Assembly: GCA_964618075.1 (NCBI GenBank)
Contig: CAZTZO010000016.1
Coordinates: forward strand, 1 to 34,112
DNA from: CAYTMY01 sp964618075
GTDB taxonomy: Bacteria > Bacillota > Clostridia > Eubacteriales > Anaerofustaceae
Length of the DNA stretch: 34,112 nt
Reading direction: 5' to 3'
Shown: positions 24,755-33,567 of the stretch, piece by piece
Position numbering within the stretch: position 1 is the stretch's first letter
Layout: each line of letters opens with the position of its first letter
The notes under the pieces: generated by a model
Told to the model about the DNA's origin: nothing
Databases searched by the model: none
What the model saw: only the letters and a program-made list of their open reading frames with translations
Translations under genes and position numbers: made by a program

Positions 24755-25456
24755 ATGTCAAAAACCAAAATACTTATTATAGAGGACGACGCCGACATAC
24801 GCGAGGGAGTACGCATATTGTTGGAAAACGAGGGATATTCGATAATCGAAGCACAGGACGGACTCACGGGACTGAAGCTGTTGGACGATAAAGTCGAGCT
24901 TGTTCTTTTAGACGTTATGATGCCGGGGATATCGGGGCTTAAAACCTGCGAGGAAATACGCAAGAAATCTATCATTCCCATTTTATTCCTTACGGCGAAA
25001 TCAAACGAATCCGACAAACTTATAGGTCTTATGGCAGGAGCCGACGACTACCTTTGCAAGCCCTTTTCGTATGCTGAGCTTCTCGGACGAGTAAAAGCTC
25101 TGTTAAGGCGCTACCAGGTGTACGATGTAATGACGGGCGCTAATGTAAGTAACGACGGTATCATCAAAATAGGCAACATTGAAATAAACGAGGATACGAA
25201 CGATGTAACAGTCAGCAAAAAGCAAGTCGAGCTGACAGAGCTTGAATACAAAATTCTCTTGCTCTTAATGCAGTATCCGAAAAAAATATTTTCAGCACAA
25301 AACCTTTATGAGAGCATTTGGCAGGAAAAGTATCTTTATTCCTCCAACAGTACTGTCATGGTGCATATACGTAAGCTTCGCTCGAAAATAGAAAAAACCC
25401 CGGAGTCTCCGGAGCACATAAAAACTGTGTGGGGGAAGGGCTACCGCTTTGAGTAA
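24755..25456 (+). CDS. OmpR-family response regulator
   Basis: A 233-residue regulator. The receiver domain (1-120) has the acidic pair D11/D12, phospho-acceptor D53 in LLDVMMPG, the conserved Thr in FLTAK and Lys in CKPF. The C-terminal winged helix (about 137-233) is of the OmpR/PhoB type, ending in VWGKGYRFE. It overlaps the downstream kinase gene by 8 bp, so the two form a translationally coupled pair. It probably controls the downstream dlt-like operon, as GraR/ApsR-type regulators control dlt genes in other Firmicutes; this is inferred from position. Confidence 0.94.
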   Translation: MSKTKILIIEDDADIREGVRILLENEGYSIIEAQDGLTGLKLLDDKVELVLLDVMMPGISGLKTCEEIRKKSIIPILFLTAKSNESDKLIGLMAGADDYLCKPFSYAELLGRVKALLRRYQVYDVMTGANVSNDGIIKIGNIEINEDTNDVTVSKKQVELTELEYKILLLLMQYPKKIFSAQNLYESIWQEKYLYSSNSTVMVHIRKLRSKIEKTPESPEHIKTVWGKGYRFE

Positions 25457-26870
25457 AAAATTCCACGGTTTGAAGATGCAGTCCGTTATAGCGCTGCTGT
25501 TATCGCTTTTTATAGCCTGCTGCTTCTACTTGACAATAGACCAGATAAATACGGTAATAATAAGGCATCTTTTAAGGCGCAGCACGTTTTCGCAGAATAA
25601 AACCGTCTCTTATCTGGACAGCTTTGAAGCCTACGTTAACGATAACGAGATAAATTCATCGGACGAAAGACTCATAAACCGCTGGCTGGCGCAAAACAAA
25701 TCGGGCACGCTTATCGTTTATATAAGTAAGGACGGGCAGGTCGTGTATGACTCCCTTCAGTCCTACTGGGCAAAAACTCAGGTTTTATCCAGAGCCGCAG
25801 ACAGCACCGAGAATACGGATCAATCTTCTCTTGTTTCGGACAATGCTTTTAACGGAGAATTGTCGCACAAAACCGACACGGATATATATGTCGGAGAAAA
25901 CTACGGCGATAACAGCTGGTTTTTAAAGCGCGAAATAGAATTTGCCGACGGTACGGCGAGCGTTTCGATGTACGGCTACTTTGACGAATGGGTATATAAC
26001 TTAGCGTGGATAGCCGAAATAATCATGTCGTTTGTCTTGTGCTGTATAGTTTTTACCTGCTTTCTTCAAAGAAAAATCAAATATGTCATAAAGCTGGAGA
26101 AGGATATAAAGGTAATAGAAACAGGCGGGCTTGACTACGAGGTTGAAGAACAGGGTAATGATGAGCTAAGCTCTCTTGCAAACGGTTTAAACCAAATGCG
26201 AATAGCCCTTGCCGACAACATAAATACGGAATCAAAGGCTGTAAAGGCGAATTACGATTTGGTTGTAGAGGTTTCCCACGATCTTCGTACTCCGCTTACC
26301 TCCCTCGGGCTCTATCTCGATTTGATACGGGACGGCAAGTATGAAAATGATGAGCAGATGAACTCATACATACAGAAATGCTGTAGGAAAGTCACTCAGA
26401 TAAAGCAAATGTCGGATCAACTCTTTGAAAGGTTTTACTTGACAAAGGAGCAGCAGATCATTTTGGAAAGTCCCATGCCGCCGCAGAGCGTTTTCGAGGA
26501 CTATCTGTCGAATCTGTGCGGTTATCTCGATGTAAACGAATTTATTACGACAACCAGCCTGTCATGGACAAAAAATAAGCTTTCGGTTTCCACGGATTAT
26601 ACGTCAAGAATATTCGAAAATATAGCGTCGAATATAGTGAAGTATGCAGACCATGACAAGCCGATAGATATTAAAGCCTTCGAAAAAGACGGTATGTTCA
26701 TATTAAAATTCACAAACGCCGTTCGTATACTCGAAAGTCACCCTGAAAGCTCGCAGGTCGGCGTGAAGAACATTGCATTTATGATGGAAAAGATGAACGG
26801 TCGCTGCGAGGTCGAAAAGAAAAAGGACGAATACTGTATAGCATTGTACTTTTCATATTTGCAGCACTAA
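25449..26870 (+). CDS. Membrane sensor histidine kinase
   Basis: A 473-residue kinase with transmembrane helices at about 11-31 and 186-207 enclosing an extracellular sensor of about 150 residues. A HAMP-like linker (EKDIKVIETGGLDYEVEEQGNDEL) leads to the HisKA H-box with H277 in VSHDLRTPLTS. The ATP-binding domain has an N-box (IFENIASNIVKYAD) and a VGVKNIAFMMEKMNG G2-like motif. The usual DxGxG of the G1 box is replaced by LKFTNAV, an unusual feature. It is coupled to the response regulator and lies 50 bp before the adenylating enzyme. The signal is unknown; envelope stress is a reasonable guess. Confidence 0.92.
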   Translation: MSKKFHGLKMQSVIALLLSLFIACCFYLTIDQINTVIIRHLLRRSTFSQNKTVSYLDSFEAYVNDNEINSSDERLINRWLAQNKSGTLIVYISKDGQVVYDSLQSYWAKTQVLSRAADSTENTDQSSLVSDNAFNGELSHKTDTDIYVGENYGDNSWFLKREIEFADGTASVSMYGYFDEWVYNLAWIAEIIMSFVLCCIVFTCFLQRKIKYVIKLEKDIKVIETGGLDYEVEEQGNDELSSLANGLNQMRIALADNINTESKAVKANYDLVVEVSHDLRTPLTSLGLYLDLIRDGKYENDEQMNSYIQKCCRKVTQIKQMSDQLFERFYLTKEQQIILESPMPPQSVFEDYLSNLCGYLDVNEFITTTSLSWTKNKLSVSTDYTSRIFENIASNIVKYADHDKPIDIKAFEKDGMFILKFTNAVRILESHPESSQVGVKNIAFMMEKMNGRCEVEKKKDEYCIALYFSYLQH

Positions 26871-26920
26871 GGAAAAAAAGCTTAAATAAGAATTTAAACG
26901 GAGTAATTTAGGTAGAAAAA

Positions 26921-28426
26921 ATGGTTACAAATATTCTTGAATATCTTGAAAATACAGCGTTAGAGTATCCCGATAAAACGGGTGTTATTGACGAGAGCTC
27001 CTCAATTAGCTACAGTGAATTACTCACCCGTTCAAAAAAAATGGCGAGCGCTTTGATAAAAAGGGGCGTATCAAAGGGAGAGCCTGTCGGCGTTTATATG
27101 GAAAAAGGCATACAGGCGGTATGTGCATTTTTCGCTGTCGTCTATACGGGAGCCTTTTACAGTATGCTCAATACTGACTTGCCTGCGGTAAGATTAAGCG
27201 GCATCAACGATGTTTTGCAGGCAAAAACTATTCTTACAACGCCGGAATTAAAGGATTCGGCTAATAAGATATTTTCCTCTTCAAAAATATATACGACGGA
27301 CGAATTAGCTAACGAAGAGATTAACGAAGAGGCTCTTGGGCTGCTGCGAAGCGAGTTTATTGATACCGACAAGCTATATGTAAACTTTACGTCAGGCTCA
27401 ACGGGACAGGCAAAGGGGATAGTTGTCAGCCACAGAAGCGTTATCGACTTTATCGACTGTTTTACCGGGCTTTTTCATATAACAAGCGAGGACGTCATAG
27501 CCAATCAGGCTCCGTTTGATTTCGATGTTTCGGTGAAGGACATATATTCGGCTGTAAAAACGGGCGCATTGCTTGTTATAGTGCCGAAGAATCTTTTCAG
27601 CATTCCCGCAAATCTTATAGATTTCTTGTGTGAAAATAAGGTCACTACTTTGATATGGGCTGTATCTGCCCTGTGCCTTGTAAGCACGTTTCACGGGCTT
27701 GACTACAAAACGCCCGAAACTATAAACAAGATACTTTTCAGCGGTGAGGTAATGCCGTATAAGCACCTAACTCAGTGGAGAAAGCATTTGCCCGAGGCTA
27801 CATACGTCAACCTATACGGCCCGACAGAGATCACATGCAACTGTACATATCATATACTCGACAAGGAAAATGACTACTCAAACGGCATACCCATGGGAAA
27901 GCATTTCCCGAACGAGGACGTGTTTTTACTGGACGAAGCCGACAATAAAATAACCGAGCCTTACAAAAAAGGTGAAGTCGTTGTAAGGGGCACGGCGCTT
28001 GCTCTTGGCTACTATAACGCCGATGAAAATAAAAACGGCGGTTTTGTTGATAATCCTCTTAACAAAGCGTACCGTGAAACGGTATACAGAACGGGAGATA
28101 TAGCCTACTACGACGACAACGCAGAATTTTATTTTTGCGGAAGAGAGGACTATCAAATAAAATATATGGGACACCGTATAGAGCTTGAGGAAATCGAACG
28201 AGTGATGAATCAGATAGAGGGTGTCGAGAGGTGCTGCTGTATATTCGACAAGCAAAAAGAAAGGCTGCGCGCTTATTATATCGGGCAAATAGACAAGTCA
28301 AAGCTACACGCCAATCTTAAAGAAAAAATACCTGTTTTCATGATACCGCAAACGATTAAGAATATAGAAAAAATGCCGCTTACGAAAAACGGAAAGATAG
28401 ACCGCTCTAAGCTTAAGCAGATATAA
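26921..28426 (+). CDS. DltA-like amino acid adenylation enzyme (carrier protein ligase)
   Basis: A 501-residue adenylate-forming enzyme, the size of DltA. The P-loop TSGSTG is at 157-162, followed by NLYGPTEITC (A5), YRTGDIAYY (A7), GREDYQIKYMGHRIELEEIE (A8) and the catalytic lysine K492 in LTKNGKIDRSKL (A10). It should activate a small amino acid with ATP and load it on the carrier encoded two genes later. DltA reads D-alanine with help from a Cys in the A4 region; the matching stretch here (VTLIWAVSALCLV) looks different to me, so the substrate may not be D-Ala. First gene of the five-gene dlt-like block. Confidence 0.9.
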   Translation: MVTNILEYLENTALEYPDKTGVIDESSSISYSELLTRSKKMASALIKRGVSKGEPVGVYMEKGIQAVCAFFAVVYTGAFYSMLNTDLPAVRLSGINDVLQAKTILTTPELKDSANKIFSSSKIYTTDELANEEINEEALGLLRSEFIDTDKLYVNFTSGSTGQAKGIVVSHRSVIDFIDCFTGLFHITSEDVIANQAPFDFDVSVKDIYSAVKTGALLVIVPKNLFSIPANLIDFLCENKVTTLIWAVSALCLVSTFHGLDYKTPETINKILFSGEVMPYKHLTQWRKHLPEATYVNLYGPTEITCNCTYHILDKENDYSNGIPMGKHFPNEDVFLLDEADNKITEPYKKGEVVVRGTALALGYYNADENKNGGFVDNPLNKAYRETVYRTGDIAYYDDNAEFYFCGREDYQIKYMGHRIELEEIERVMNQIEGVERCCCIFDKQKERLRAYYIGQIDKSKLHANLKEKIPVFMIPQTIKNIEKMPLTKNGKIDRSKLKQI

Positions 28427-28441
28427 AGGAGGAAGCCTGAG

Positions 28442-29632
28442 TTGAAGGAAAATATAAATAAGCTGATACAGGATAACGACATGGCTTTCTATGTTTTTGA
28501 TATAGAAGCCCTAAAAAAAAGGATAGCTTTTCTAAGGAACAGTCTGCCCGATAATACGAAAATATGCTACGCTATAAAAGCAAATCCCTTTGTTGTAAAG
28601 GAGATAATAAACGATATCGACCGCTTTGAGGTCTGCTCTGCGGGAGAAGAGGATATTTGCAGAACTCTTAATGTGCCCGAAGTCAAAACGGTTGTTTCGG
28701 GGGTATACAAGACTCCCGAGCTTATAGAAAAAAATATAAGCACAAGCCCAACGAACGAGCAGATATATACGGCGGAGTCCCTGCTTCAATATAAGCTGTT
28801 AAGCGAGCTGTCCGAAAAGTACAACGCAAGGCTAAAGGTACTCCTTCGCCTTACGAACAACAGCCAGTTCGGTATGAACGAAGAGGATATAGAGGATATT
28901 TTCTCAAAGGCGCATCAACACGCAAATATCGAAATAATCGGTATTCAGTATTTCTCCGGCACGCAAAAAACATCCGTAAAGAAGTTTCATAGGGAGATAG
29001 AGTATCTTGACGCTTTTATTTCACGTTTGGAAAATGACCTCGGCTATAAAGTAAGCGAGCTGGAATACGGCCCCGGCTTTCCCGTTTCGTACTTTGAGTC
29101 GGACGAGCTTGACGAAAACGAGCTTTTCAGAGAGTTTTCACTTGCGATAAATTCAATGCAAAGCAAACCGAAGCTGACCCTTGAAATAGGAAGAAGCTTA
29201 AGCGCTTGCTGCGGAAAGTACTACACTCACGTTGTTGATATCAAGTGCAACAAAAATCAGAACTACCTGCTTATGGACGGCGGAATGCATCATCTGGTAT
29301 ATTTCGGTCAGCATATGGCGATGAAGCAGCCCATACTAAGCGTTTACGGCAAGGAAAACGAGAAAAAAGACAAGATATGGACTATCTGCGGCTGTCTTTG
29401 CTCCATGAACGATATAATGGCAAAGCAGGTTGCTCTGCCCGAAATCAATATAAAAGATGTGCTTTGCTTTGAAAATACAGGCGCTTACTGTATGGCGGAA
29501 GGGATATCGCTGTTTTTAAGCAGAGATCTGCCGAAAGTGTATCTTATGCTTGAAGATAAAACAACCGTATGCGTGCGCCGCGCATTTCAGAGTAAATCGT
29601 TAAATACACCGCTTTATGAAAGGATAGACTGA
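28442..29632 (+). CDS. Fold-type III PLP-dependent decarboxylase (DapDC/ODC family)
   Basis: A 396-residue enzyme with an N-terminal alanine-racemase-like barrel and a C-terminal beta domain. The PLP lysine is K46 in CYAIKANPF. The phosphate-binding EYGPGFPV and LEIGRSLSA motifs are present. The decarboxylase C-terminal signature has C320 and D324 in CGCLCSMNDI, then GAYCMAEG. These features mark an Orn/DAP/Arg-type decarboxylase rather than an alanine racemase. It begins at TTG, 9 bases after AAAGGAGG. It lies between the adenylating enzyme and its carrier protein, a place where BtrK in butirosin synthesis decarboxylates a carrier-bound glutamate. A similar role here is inference; it could instead act on a free amino acid. 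Confidence 0.88.
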   Translation: MKENINKLIQDNDMAFYVFDIEALKKRIAFLRNSLPDNTKICYAIKANPFVVKEIINDIDRFEVCSAGEEDICRTLNVPEVKTVVSGVYKTPELIEKNISTSPTNEQIYTAESLLQYKLLSELSEKYNARLKVLLRLTNNSQFGMNEEDIEDIFSKAHQHANIEIIGIQYFSGTQKTSVKKFHREIEYLDAFISRLENDLGYKVSELEYGPGFPVSYFESDELDENELFREFSLAINSMQSKPKLTLEIGRSLSACCGKYYTHVVDIKCNKNQNYLLMDGGMHHLVYFGQHMAMKQPILSVYGKENEKKDKIWTICGCLCSMNDIMAKQVALPEINIKDVLCFENTGAYCMAEGISLFLSRDLPKVYLMLEDKTTVCVRRAFQSKSLNTPLYERID

Positions 29633-29633
29633 C

Positions 29634-29864
29634 ATGCAAAGACTTATAGAAATCTTAGAGGACATTCAACCCGATATCGACTACGAAAACAACGAAGAGC
29701 TTATTGACGGGCACTACCTTGATTCGTTGTCTATTATATCGCTGATAGCCGAAATAGAGGACGAATACGATATAAGCGTACCCGCAGTCGAGATTATTCC
29801 GGAGAATTTCAACTCGGCAAAAAAAATGATGGAAATGATAAAGCGTCTGCAAGAGGAGTACTGA
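29634..29864 (+). CDS. DltC-like acyl/aminoacyl carrier protein
   Basis: A 76-residue four-helix carrier protein. The phosphopantetheine serine is S31 in LDSLSI, and the EIEDEYDISVP helix follows as in DltC and ACPs. It is strongly acidic and the expected length. It starts 1 base after the decarboxylase stop codon and ends 1 base before the MBOAT start, so the three are almost certainly translated together. It probably carries the amino acid activated by the upstream ligase. It needs a phosphopantetheinyl transferase from elsewhere in the genome. Confidence 0.93.
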   Translation: MQRLIEILEDIQPDIDYENNEELIDGHYLDSLSIISLIAEIEDEYDISVPAVEIIPENFNSAKKMMEMIKRLQEEY

Positions 29865-29865
29865 T

Positions 29866-31500
29866 ATGCTTCTTACCACCTTATTTAAGGGCGGTGAGAT
29901 ATCATCGCTGACCTCCTTTATTTCGGTCGCTTATTTTGCCGTATTTCTGCCGATTTGCCTTATACTTTACGCTCTTATACCACAAAGGTTTAAAAGGTAT
30001 TACCTGCTTTTGATAAGCGCTGTGTTCTTTTGGCTTATCAGCGGAAAGCTTATAGTGTACATAATACTTGCTGTTTTTTCCATGCATTATTTCGGTCTTT
30101 GGCTTGACAGACTTCAGACAAGCGAAGCGCTGAATTTAAAAACGTGTGATAAAGAAGAGCGTAAGGGCATTAAAAAAGAAGCGAAAAATAAACAGCGCGG
30201 CGTCGTGATATTGGCGGGGTGTATCCTTTTCGGAGTGCTTTTGGTACTGAAATATTCCGCTTTCTTTACTGTTAATATCAATACGCTTTTGAAGGCGATG
30301 AATATAAATGCCGTATTTAATATACCCAACTATCTTTTGCCTATAGGCATTTCCTTTTTTACCTTACAGGCAATGTCGTATATATTCGACGTTTACAATA
30401 AAACTGTAAAAGCGGACGACAATATCTTAAGGCTTGCTTTGTTTATATGCTTTTTCCCACAGATAGTGGAAGGGCCTATATGCCGCTACAATCAAACCGC
30501 CGACAAGCTTTGGAATGTGGGCAAGATAGAGTTTTATAATCTTACATTGGGCCTTGAGCGTATCGCATACGGAATGATGAAAAAGATAGTCATTGCGGAT
30601 AGACTGAATCCGCTGGTTAAAAACGTCTTTTCAAACTACTCTAACTATGAGGGCGGCGTCATTGCTTTGGCAGCGGTATGCTACACGATACAGCTGTATA
30701 TGGATTTTTCGGGCGCTATGGACGCAGTGTGCGGTACGGCGCAGATATTTTCATTGAAGATGCCCGAAAATTTCGAGCGGCCTTTTTTTTCCAAGAGCAT
30801 ATCGGAGTTTTGGAAGCGCTGGCATATTACGCTGGGCACATGGTTCAAGGACTATATCTTTTATCCCGTCGTCAGCTCAAAGCCGATGAAAAAGCTCACA
30901 TCAATAGGACGTAAAAAGCTCGGCAACCACTACGGAGCGCTTATCAGCGGAGGGATCGCACTGTTTTTGGTATGGGTGTGCAACGGCTTGTGGCACGGAG
31001 CGGCATGGACGTTTGTGTTTTTCGGAATGTACCACTTTGTTTTAATACTTTCGGGCAACATAATCGAGCCTGTCGCCCTTTATGTAAACAAAAAATTACA
31101 TATTAAGACAGACAGTCTGTATTTTAAAATATTTAGGATAGTAAGAACGGGGATTATCGTTGTAATAGGAGAACTATTCTTCAGAGTAAGCGATTTGAAA
31201 ACGGGCTTTGGCATGGTAGGTAAAATATTTACCCAGTTTACCTTTACAAGCTTCAATGATTCGCTATTAAACAACCTCGGAGTAGATCGCTACGACCTTA
31301 TCATAGTCGCATTTACTCTTATCATAGTATTTTTAATAAGCTTACTCAACGAGAAGGGGATAATCCTCAGAGAATATCTGTCGAATAAAAGCAGGGCGCT
31401 GAGATTGGCAGTTATATATGCGCTAATACTATATATTGTCGTATTCGGAGCATACGGTATGGGCTATATACCGGTCGATCCGCTATACGCAAACTTTTAG
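29866..31500 (+). CDS. MBOAT acyltransferase, DltB/AlgI-like
   Basis: A 544-residue membrane-bound O-acyltransferase with about 11 hydrophobic segments. The family His is H377 in CNGLWHGAAWTF, and EFWKRWHITLGTWFKDYIFYP is the conserved re-entrant loop near residue 320. DltB-type members pass an acyl group from a carrier protein through the membrane to an outer acceptor, such as teichoic acid; AlgI-type members acetylate exopolysaccharide. Its place straight after a carrier gene favours the DltB mode. It is longer than DltB (about 400) and nearer AlgI/PatA length. It ends in TAG, which shows that TAG serves as a real stop here. Confidence 0.93.
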   Translation: MLLTTLFKGGEISSLTSFISVAYFAVFLPICLILYALIPQRFKRYYLLLISAVFFWLISGKLIVYIILAVFSMHYFGLWLDRLQTSEALNLKTCDKEERKGIKKEAKNKQRGVVILAGCILFGVLLVLKYSAFFTVNINTLLKAMNINAVFNIPNYLLPIGISFFTLQAMSYIFDVYNKTVKADDNILRLALFICFFPQIVEGPICRYNQTADKLWNVGKIEFYNLTLGLERIAYGMMKKIVIADRLNPLVKNVFSNYSNYEGGVIALAAVCYTIQLYMDFSGAMDAVCGTAQIFSLKMPENFERPFFSKSISEFWKRWHITLGTWFKDYIFYPVVSSKPMKKLTSIGRKKLGNHYGALISGGIALFLVWVCNGLWHGAAWTFVFFGMYHFVLILSGNIIEPVALYVNKKLHIKTDSLYFKIFRIVRTGIIVVIGELFFRVSDLKTGFGMVGKIFTQFTFTSFNDSLLNNLGVDRYDLIIVAFTLIIVFLISLLNEKGIILREYLSNKSRALRLAVIYALILYIVVFGAYGMGYIPVDPLYANF

Positions 31501-31509
31501 GAGGTTTTC

Positions 31510-32475
31510 ATGCGAGCTGTTACAAAACGCATTTTAGGCGTAATAGGCTTTATAGCCGGTCTGTTAATATTGCTTATGGCAGTATCGCGCCTCTTGATGC
31601 CTAAAAACAATACAAAAGAGGCGGGTATGCAGGATCCCGTCGCAAACGGTATACTCAGCGAGCCAGACTATACCCTTGATGTGGTGGTTTTGGGCGACAG
31701 TGAGACGTTCTGTTCTATAATTCCTCCGATGCTTTATGAAAATTACGGTATAACCTCTTATTGCTGCGGTACGGCGGGGCAGATACTTTGTACTACATAC
31801 GACTTTCTTTATAAGGCGTTTAACGATCAGTCTCCAAAAATAATTCTCTTGGAAACGAACGTGATATTTAAAAAGTTTACTGCCATTGACGAGATCATAC
31901 GTCAGGCGGATGACCTTTTGCCCGTATTCACATACCACAACCGCTGGAAATACTTAAGTAAAAGAGATTTGCAGCTTGCCGTGAACTATACGGACGTAAA
32001 AAACGGCAAGGGTTATCTTTTCAGCGCAACGATAAATCCGGCTGACGACAGCAGCTATATGCTTCCAAGCGACGAATATGAGACGATACCCGACAAAAGT
32101 GTCGCATATATTGAGAATATGAAGCAATACTGCGAGGAAAACGGCGCAAGGCTGATACTATTCAGCTCGCCCAGCACAAAGAACTGGAATATGAAGCGGC
32201 ACAACAGTGTGCAAAAGCTTTGCGATGAAGCAGGGATAGAATATATCGACATGAATTTAATGCAAAGTGAAATACCGATAGATTGGCAGACGGATACCCG
32301 CGATAAGGGAGACCACCTCAACCATTACGGGGCGCAGAAGGTCAGTGCGTATATGGGAGAATATCTATGGCAAACCGGTTTGTTTGAAAACCACCGCTCA
32401 GACGATAGATACGCTCTGTGGGAAAAGTCGCTACAAGACTTTAACAATTACGCTTCGACTTATCTGCAAAAATAA
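31510..32475 (+). CDS. Membrane-anchored SGNH-type protein, DltD-like
   Basis: A 321-residue protein with one N-terminal signal anchor (residues 8-29) and an extracellular SGNH-like domain. The GDSE motif at 62-65 gives the likely nucleophile S64, and H269 in GDHLNHYG is the likely catalytic His. DltD and AlgX/AlgJ-type partners of MBOAT proteins have the same layout and complete transfer of the acyl group outside the cell. The ribosome site GAGG overlaps the end of the MBOAT gene. Last gene of the operon; no terminator is visible before the repeat array. Confidence 0.86.
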   Translation: MRAVTKRILGVIGFIAGLLILLMAVSRLLMPKNNTKEAGMQDPVANGILSEPDYTLDVVVLGDSETFCSIIPPMLYENYGITSYCCGTAGQILCTTYDFLYKAFNDQSPKIILLETNVIFKKFTAIDEIIRQADDLLPVFTYHNRWKYLSKRDLQLAVNYTDVKNGKGYLFSATINPADDSSYMLPSDEYETIPDKSVAYIENMKQYCEENGARLILFSSPSTKNWNMKRHNSVQKLCDEAGIEYIDMNLMQSEIPIDWQTDTRDKGDHLNHYGAQKVSAYMGEYLWQTGLFENHRSDDRYALWEKSLQDFNNYASTYLQK

Positions 32476-32477
32476 AA

Positions 32478-32720
32478 TTTTGCAACCTGACCCGGTCACC
32501 TTGCAAAAGCACAGTCGTATGTGCAGCGCATTTACAGCGCANNNNNNNNNNNNNNNNNNNNNNNNNNNNNNNNNNNNNNNNNNNNNNNNNNNNNNNNNNN
32601 NNNNNNNNNNNNNNNNNNNNNNNNNNNNNNNNNNNNNNNNNCTGACCCGGTCACCTTGCAAAAGCACAGTCGTATGTGCAGCGCATTTACAGCGCATTTT
32701 CATTCTGACCCGGTCACTTT
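32478..32720. repeat. Tandem palindromic repeat array 2 (63-bp period) containing the assembly gap
   Basis: TGACCCGGTCA cores lie at 32488-32498, 32643-32653 and 32706-32716; the last two are again 63 bp apart. The roughly 54 bp after the first two cores are identical (CCTTGCAAAAGCACAGTCG, then TATGTGCAGCGCATTTACAG). The first copy has full outer arms, TTTTGCAA and TTGCAAAA. Copy number is unknown because of the gap. The array sits between the 3' ends of two convergent operons, like array 1, which also follows a gene end. Confidence 0.85.
32542..32641. other. Assembly gap of 100 N
   Basis: Exactly 100 undetermined bases, the usual placeholder for a gap of unknown size, flanked by identical repeat copies. 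Confidence 0.98.
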
Positions 32721-32721
32721 A

Positions 32722-32757
32722 ACAAAAAAAGGAGCATGAGGCTTATCCTCATGCTCC
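32722..32757 (-). terminator. Rho-independent terminator of the zinc-ribbon gene
   Basis: GGAGCATGAGG (32731-32741) pairs with CCTCATGCTCC (32747-32757); on the minus strand seven T follow the stem. It ends transcription from the zinc-ribbon gene. Confidence 0.9.
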
Positions 32758-32817
32758 ACTAAAGAGCCGGTACTTTGTTTATGGATTTTATTTTACCCCA
32801 ACTATTGACTCAGAACC

Positions 32818-33468
32818 TTAATACTCGTTTAAGTATGCTTTGTATTCTTTATTTAAGTTGAAGGTCGCAACCGCGCCCCATATAAGACAAGCCATTATCA
32901 CAATAGCAAATATAGCCTGAGCTGTAGTAGAGCCTCCGGCTATTATATAGAAGCCCTGTCCGATTATATACCATGCCGCACTGACTATTGCAGCCGCTCT
33001 GCTCTGCTTTAATAAAATGAAGACCCCGCACCCTGCAAATACAAGCACGTCTATAGCCGAAATCAAGCCGAGCGTCATAATGTTGATTAAATTGAGAGCG
33101 CCTAAGCAAATGCTAAGTATCGCCGCGGTTATTACAGCCGCTTTTGTGCTAGGCAACGCCAAGGTTTTCATAAAGGCCTTTTTGTTTACCTTTACTGATG
33201 AAGTCTGTTGATAATCAGACGTATTTGAGGAAGGCTCGTATGGTGCAAATATATCCTCTCTTCTGGGTTCTTCGGGTATATCGTTCATCGCTTCTCCCTG
33301 AAGAGTCTCATTTGAGGAATATGCTTCCTTCGGCAGCTCAAGGGCGGGCTCAACCTCTGCCGTGGGAACTTGGTTATCCTTCATCTGAGTTCCGCACTGC
33401 GTACAAAAATTACTTCCGTCGGGAAGCTTGCTTCCGCATTCCTTGCAGAATCTAATCTCATCACTCAT
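32818..33468 (-). CDS. Zinc-ribbon membrane protein, unknown function
   Basis: A 216-residue protein. An N-terminal zinc ribbon has C8, C11, C22 and C25 (FCKECGSKL and FCTQCGTQM). A low-complexity acidic linker (about 30-95) follows, then about four transmembrane helices (about 108-205). AGGAG precedes the ATG. Such zinc-ribbon plus membrane proteins are common and uncharacterised in Firmicutes. It lies 99 bp after mnmA and is followed by a terminator. Confidence 0.85.
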   Translation of the reverse strand: MSDEIRFCKECGSKLPDGSNFCTQCGTQMKDNQVPTAEVEPALELPKEAYSSNETLQGEAMNDIPEEPRREDIFAPYEPSSNTSDYQQTSSVKVNKKAFMKTLALPSTKAAVITAAILSICLGALNLINIMTLGLISAIDVLVFAGCGVFILLKQSRAAAIVSAAWYIIGQGFYIIAGGSTTAQAIFAIVIMACLIWGAVATFNLNKEYKAYLNEY

Positions 33469-33567
33469 GTTATTTCTCCTACTAAATTATTTACTTTATT
33501 ACACTATACACGAAATATAGGAGAATTGCACCTGCTAAAAGGTATAGTAATTATTAAAATTTGCCTA

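Noticed and set aside
28442..29632. Alanine racemase feeding D-Ala to a normal dlt pathway
   Set aside because: The C-terminal Cys/Asp decarboxylase signature (C320, D324) and the GAY motif match DapDC/ODC enzymes, not racemases.
32345..32739. Open frames crossing the N gap
   Set aside because: They consist of unknown bases and repeat sequence and have no coding evidence.
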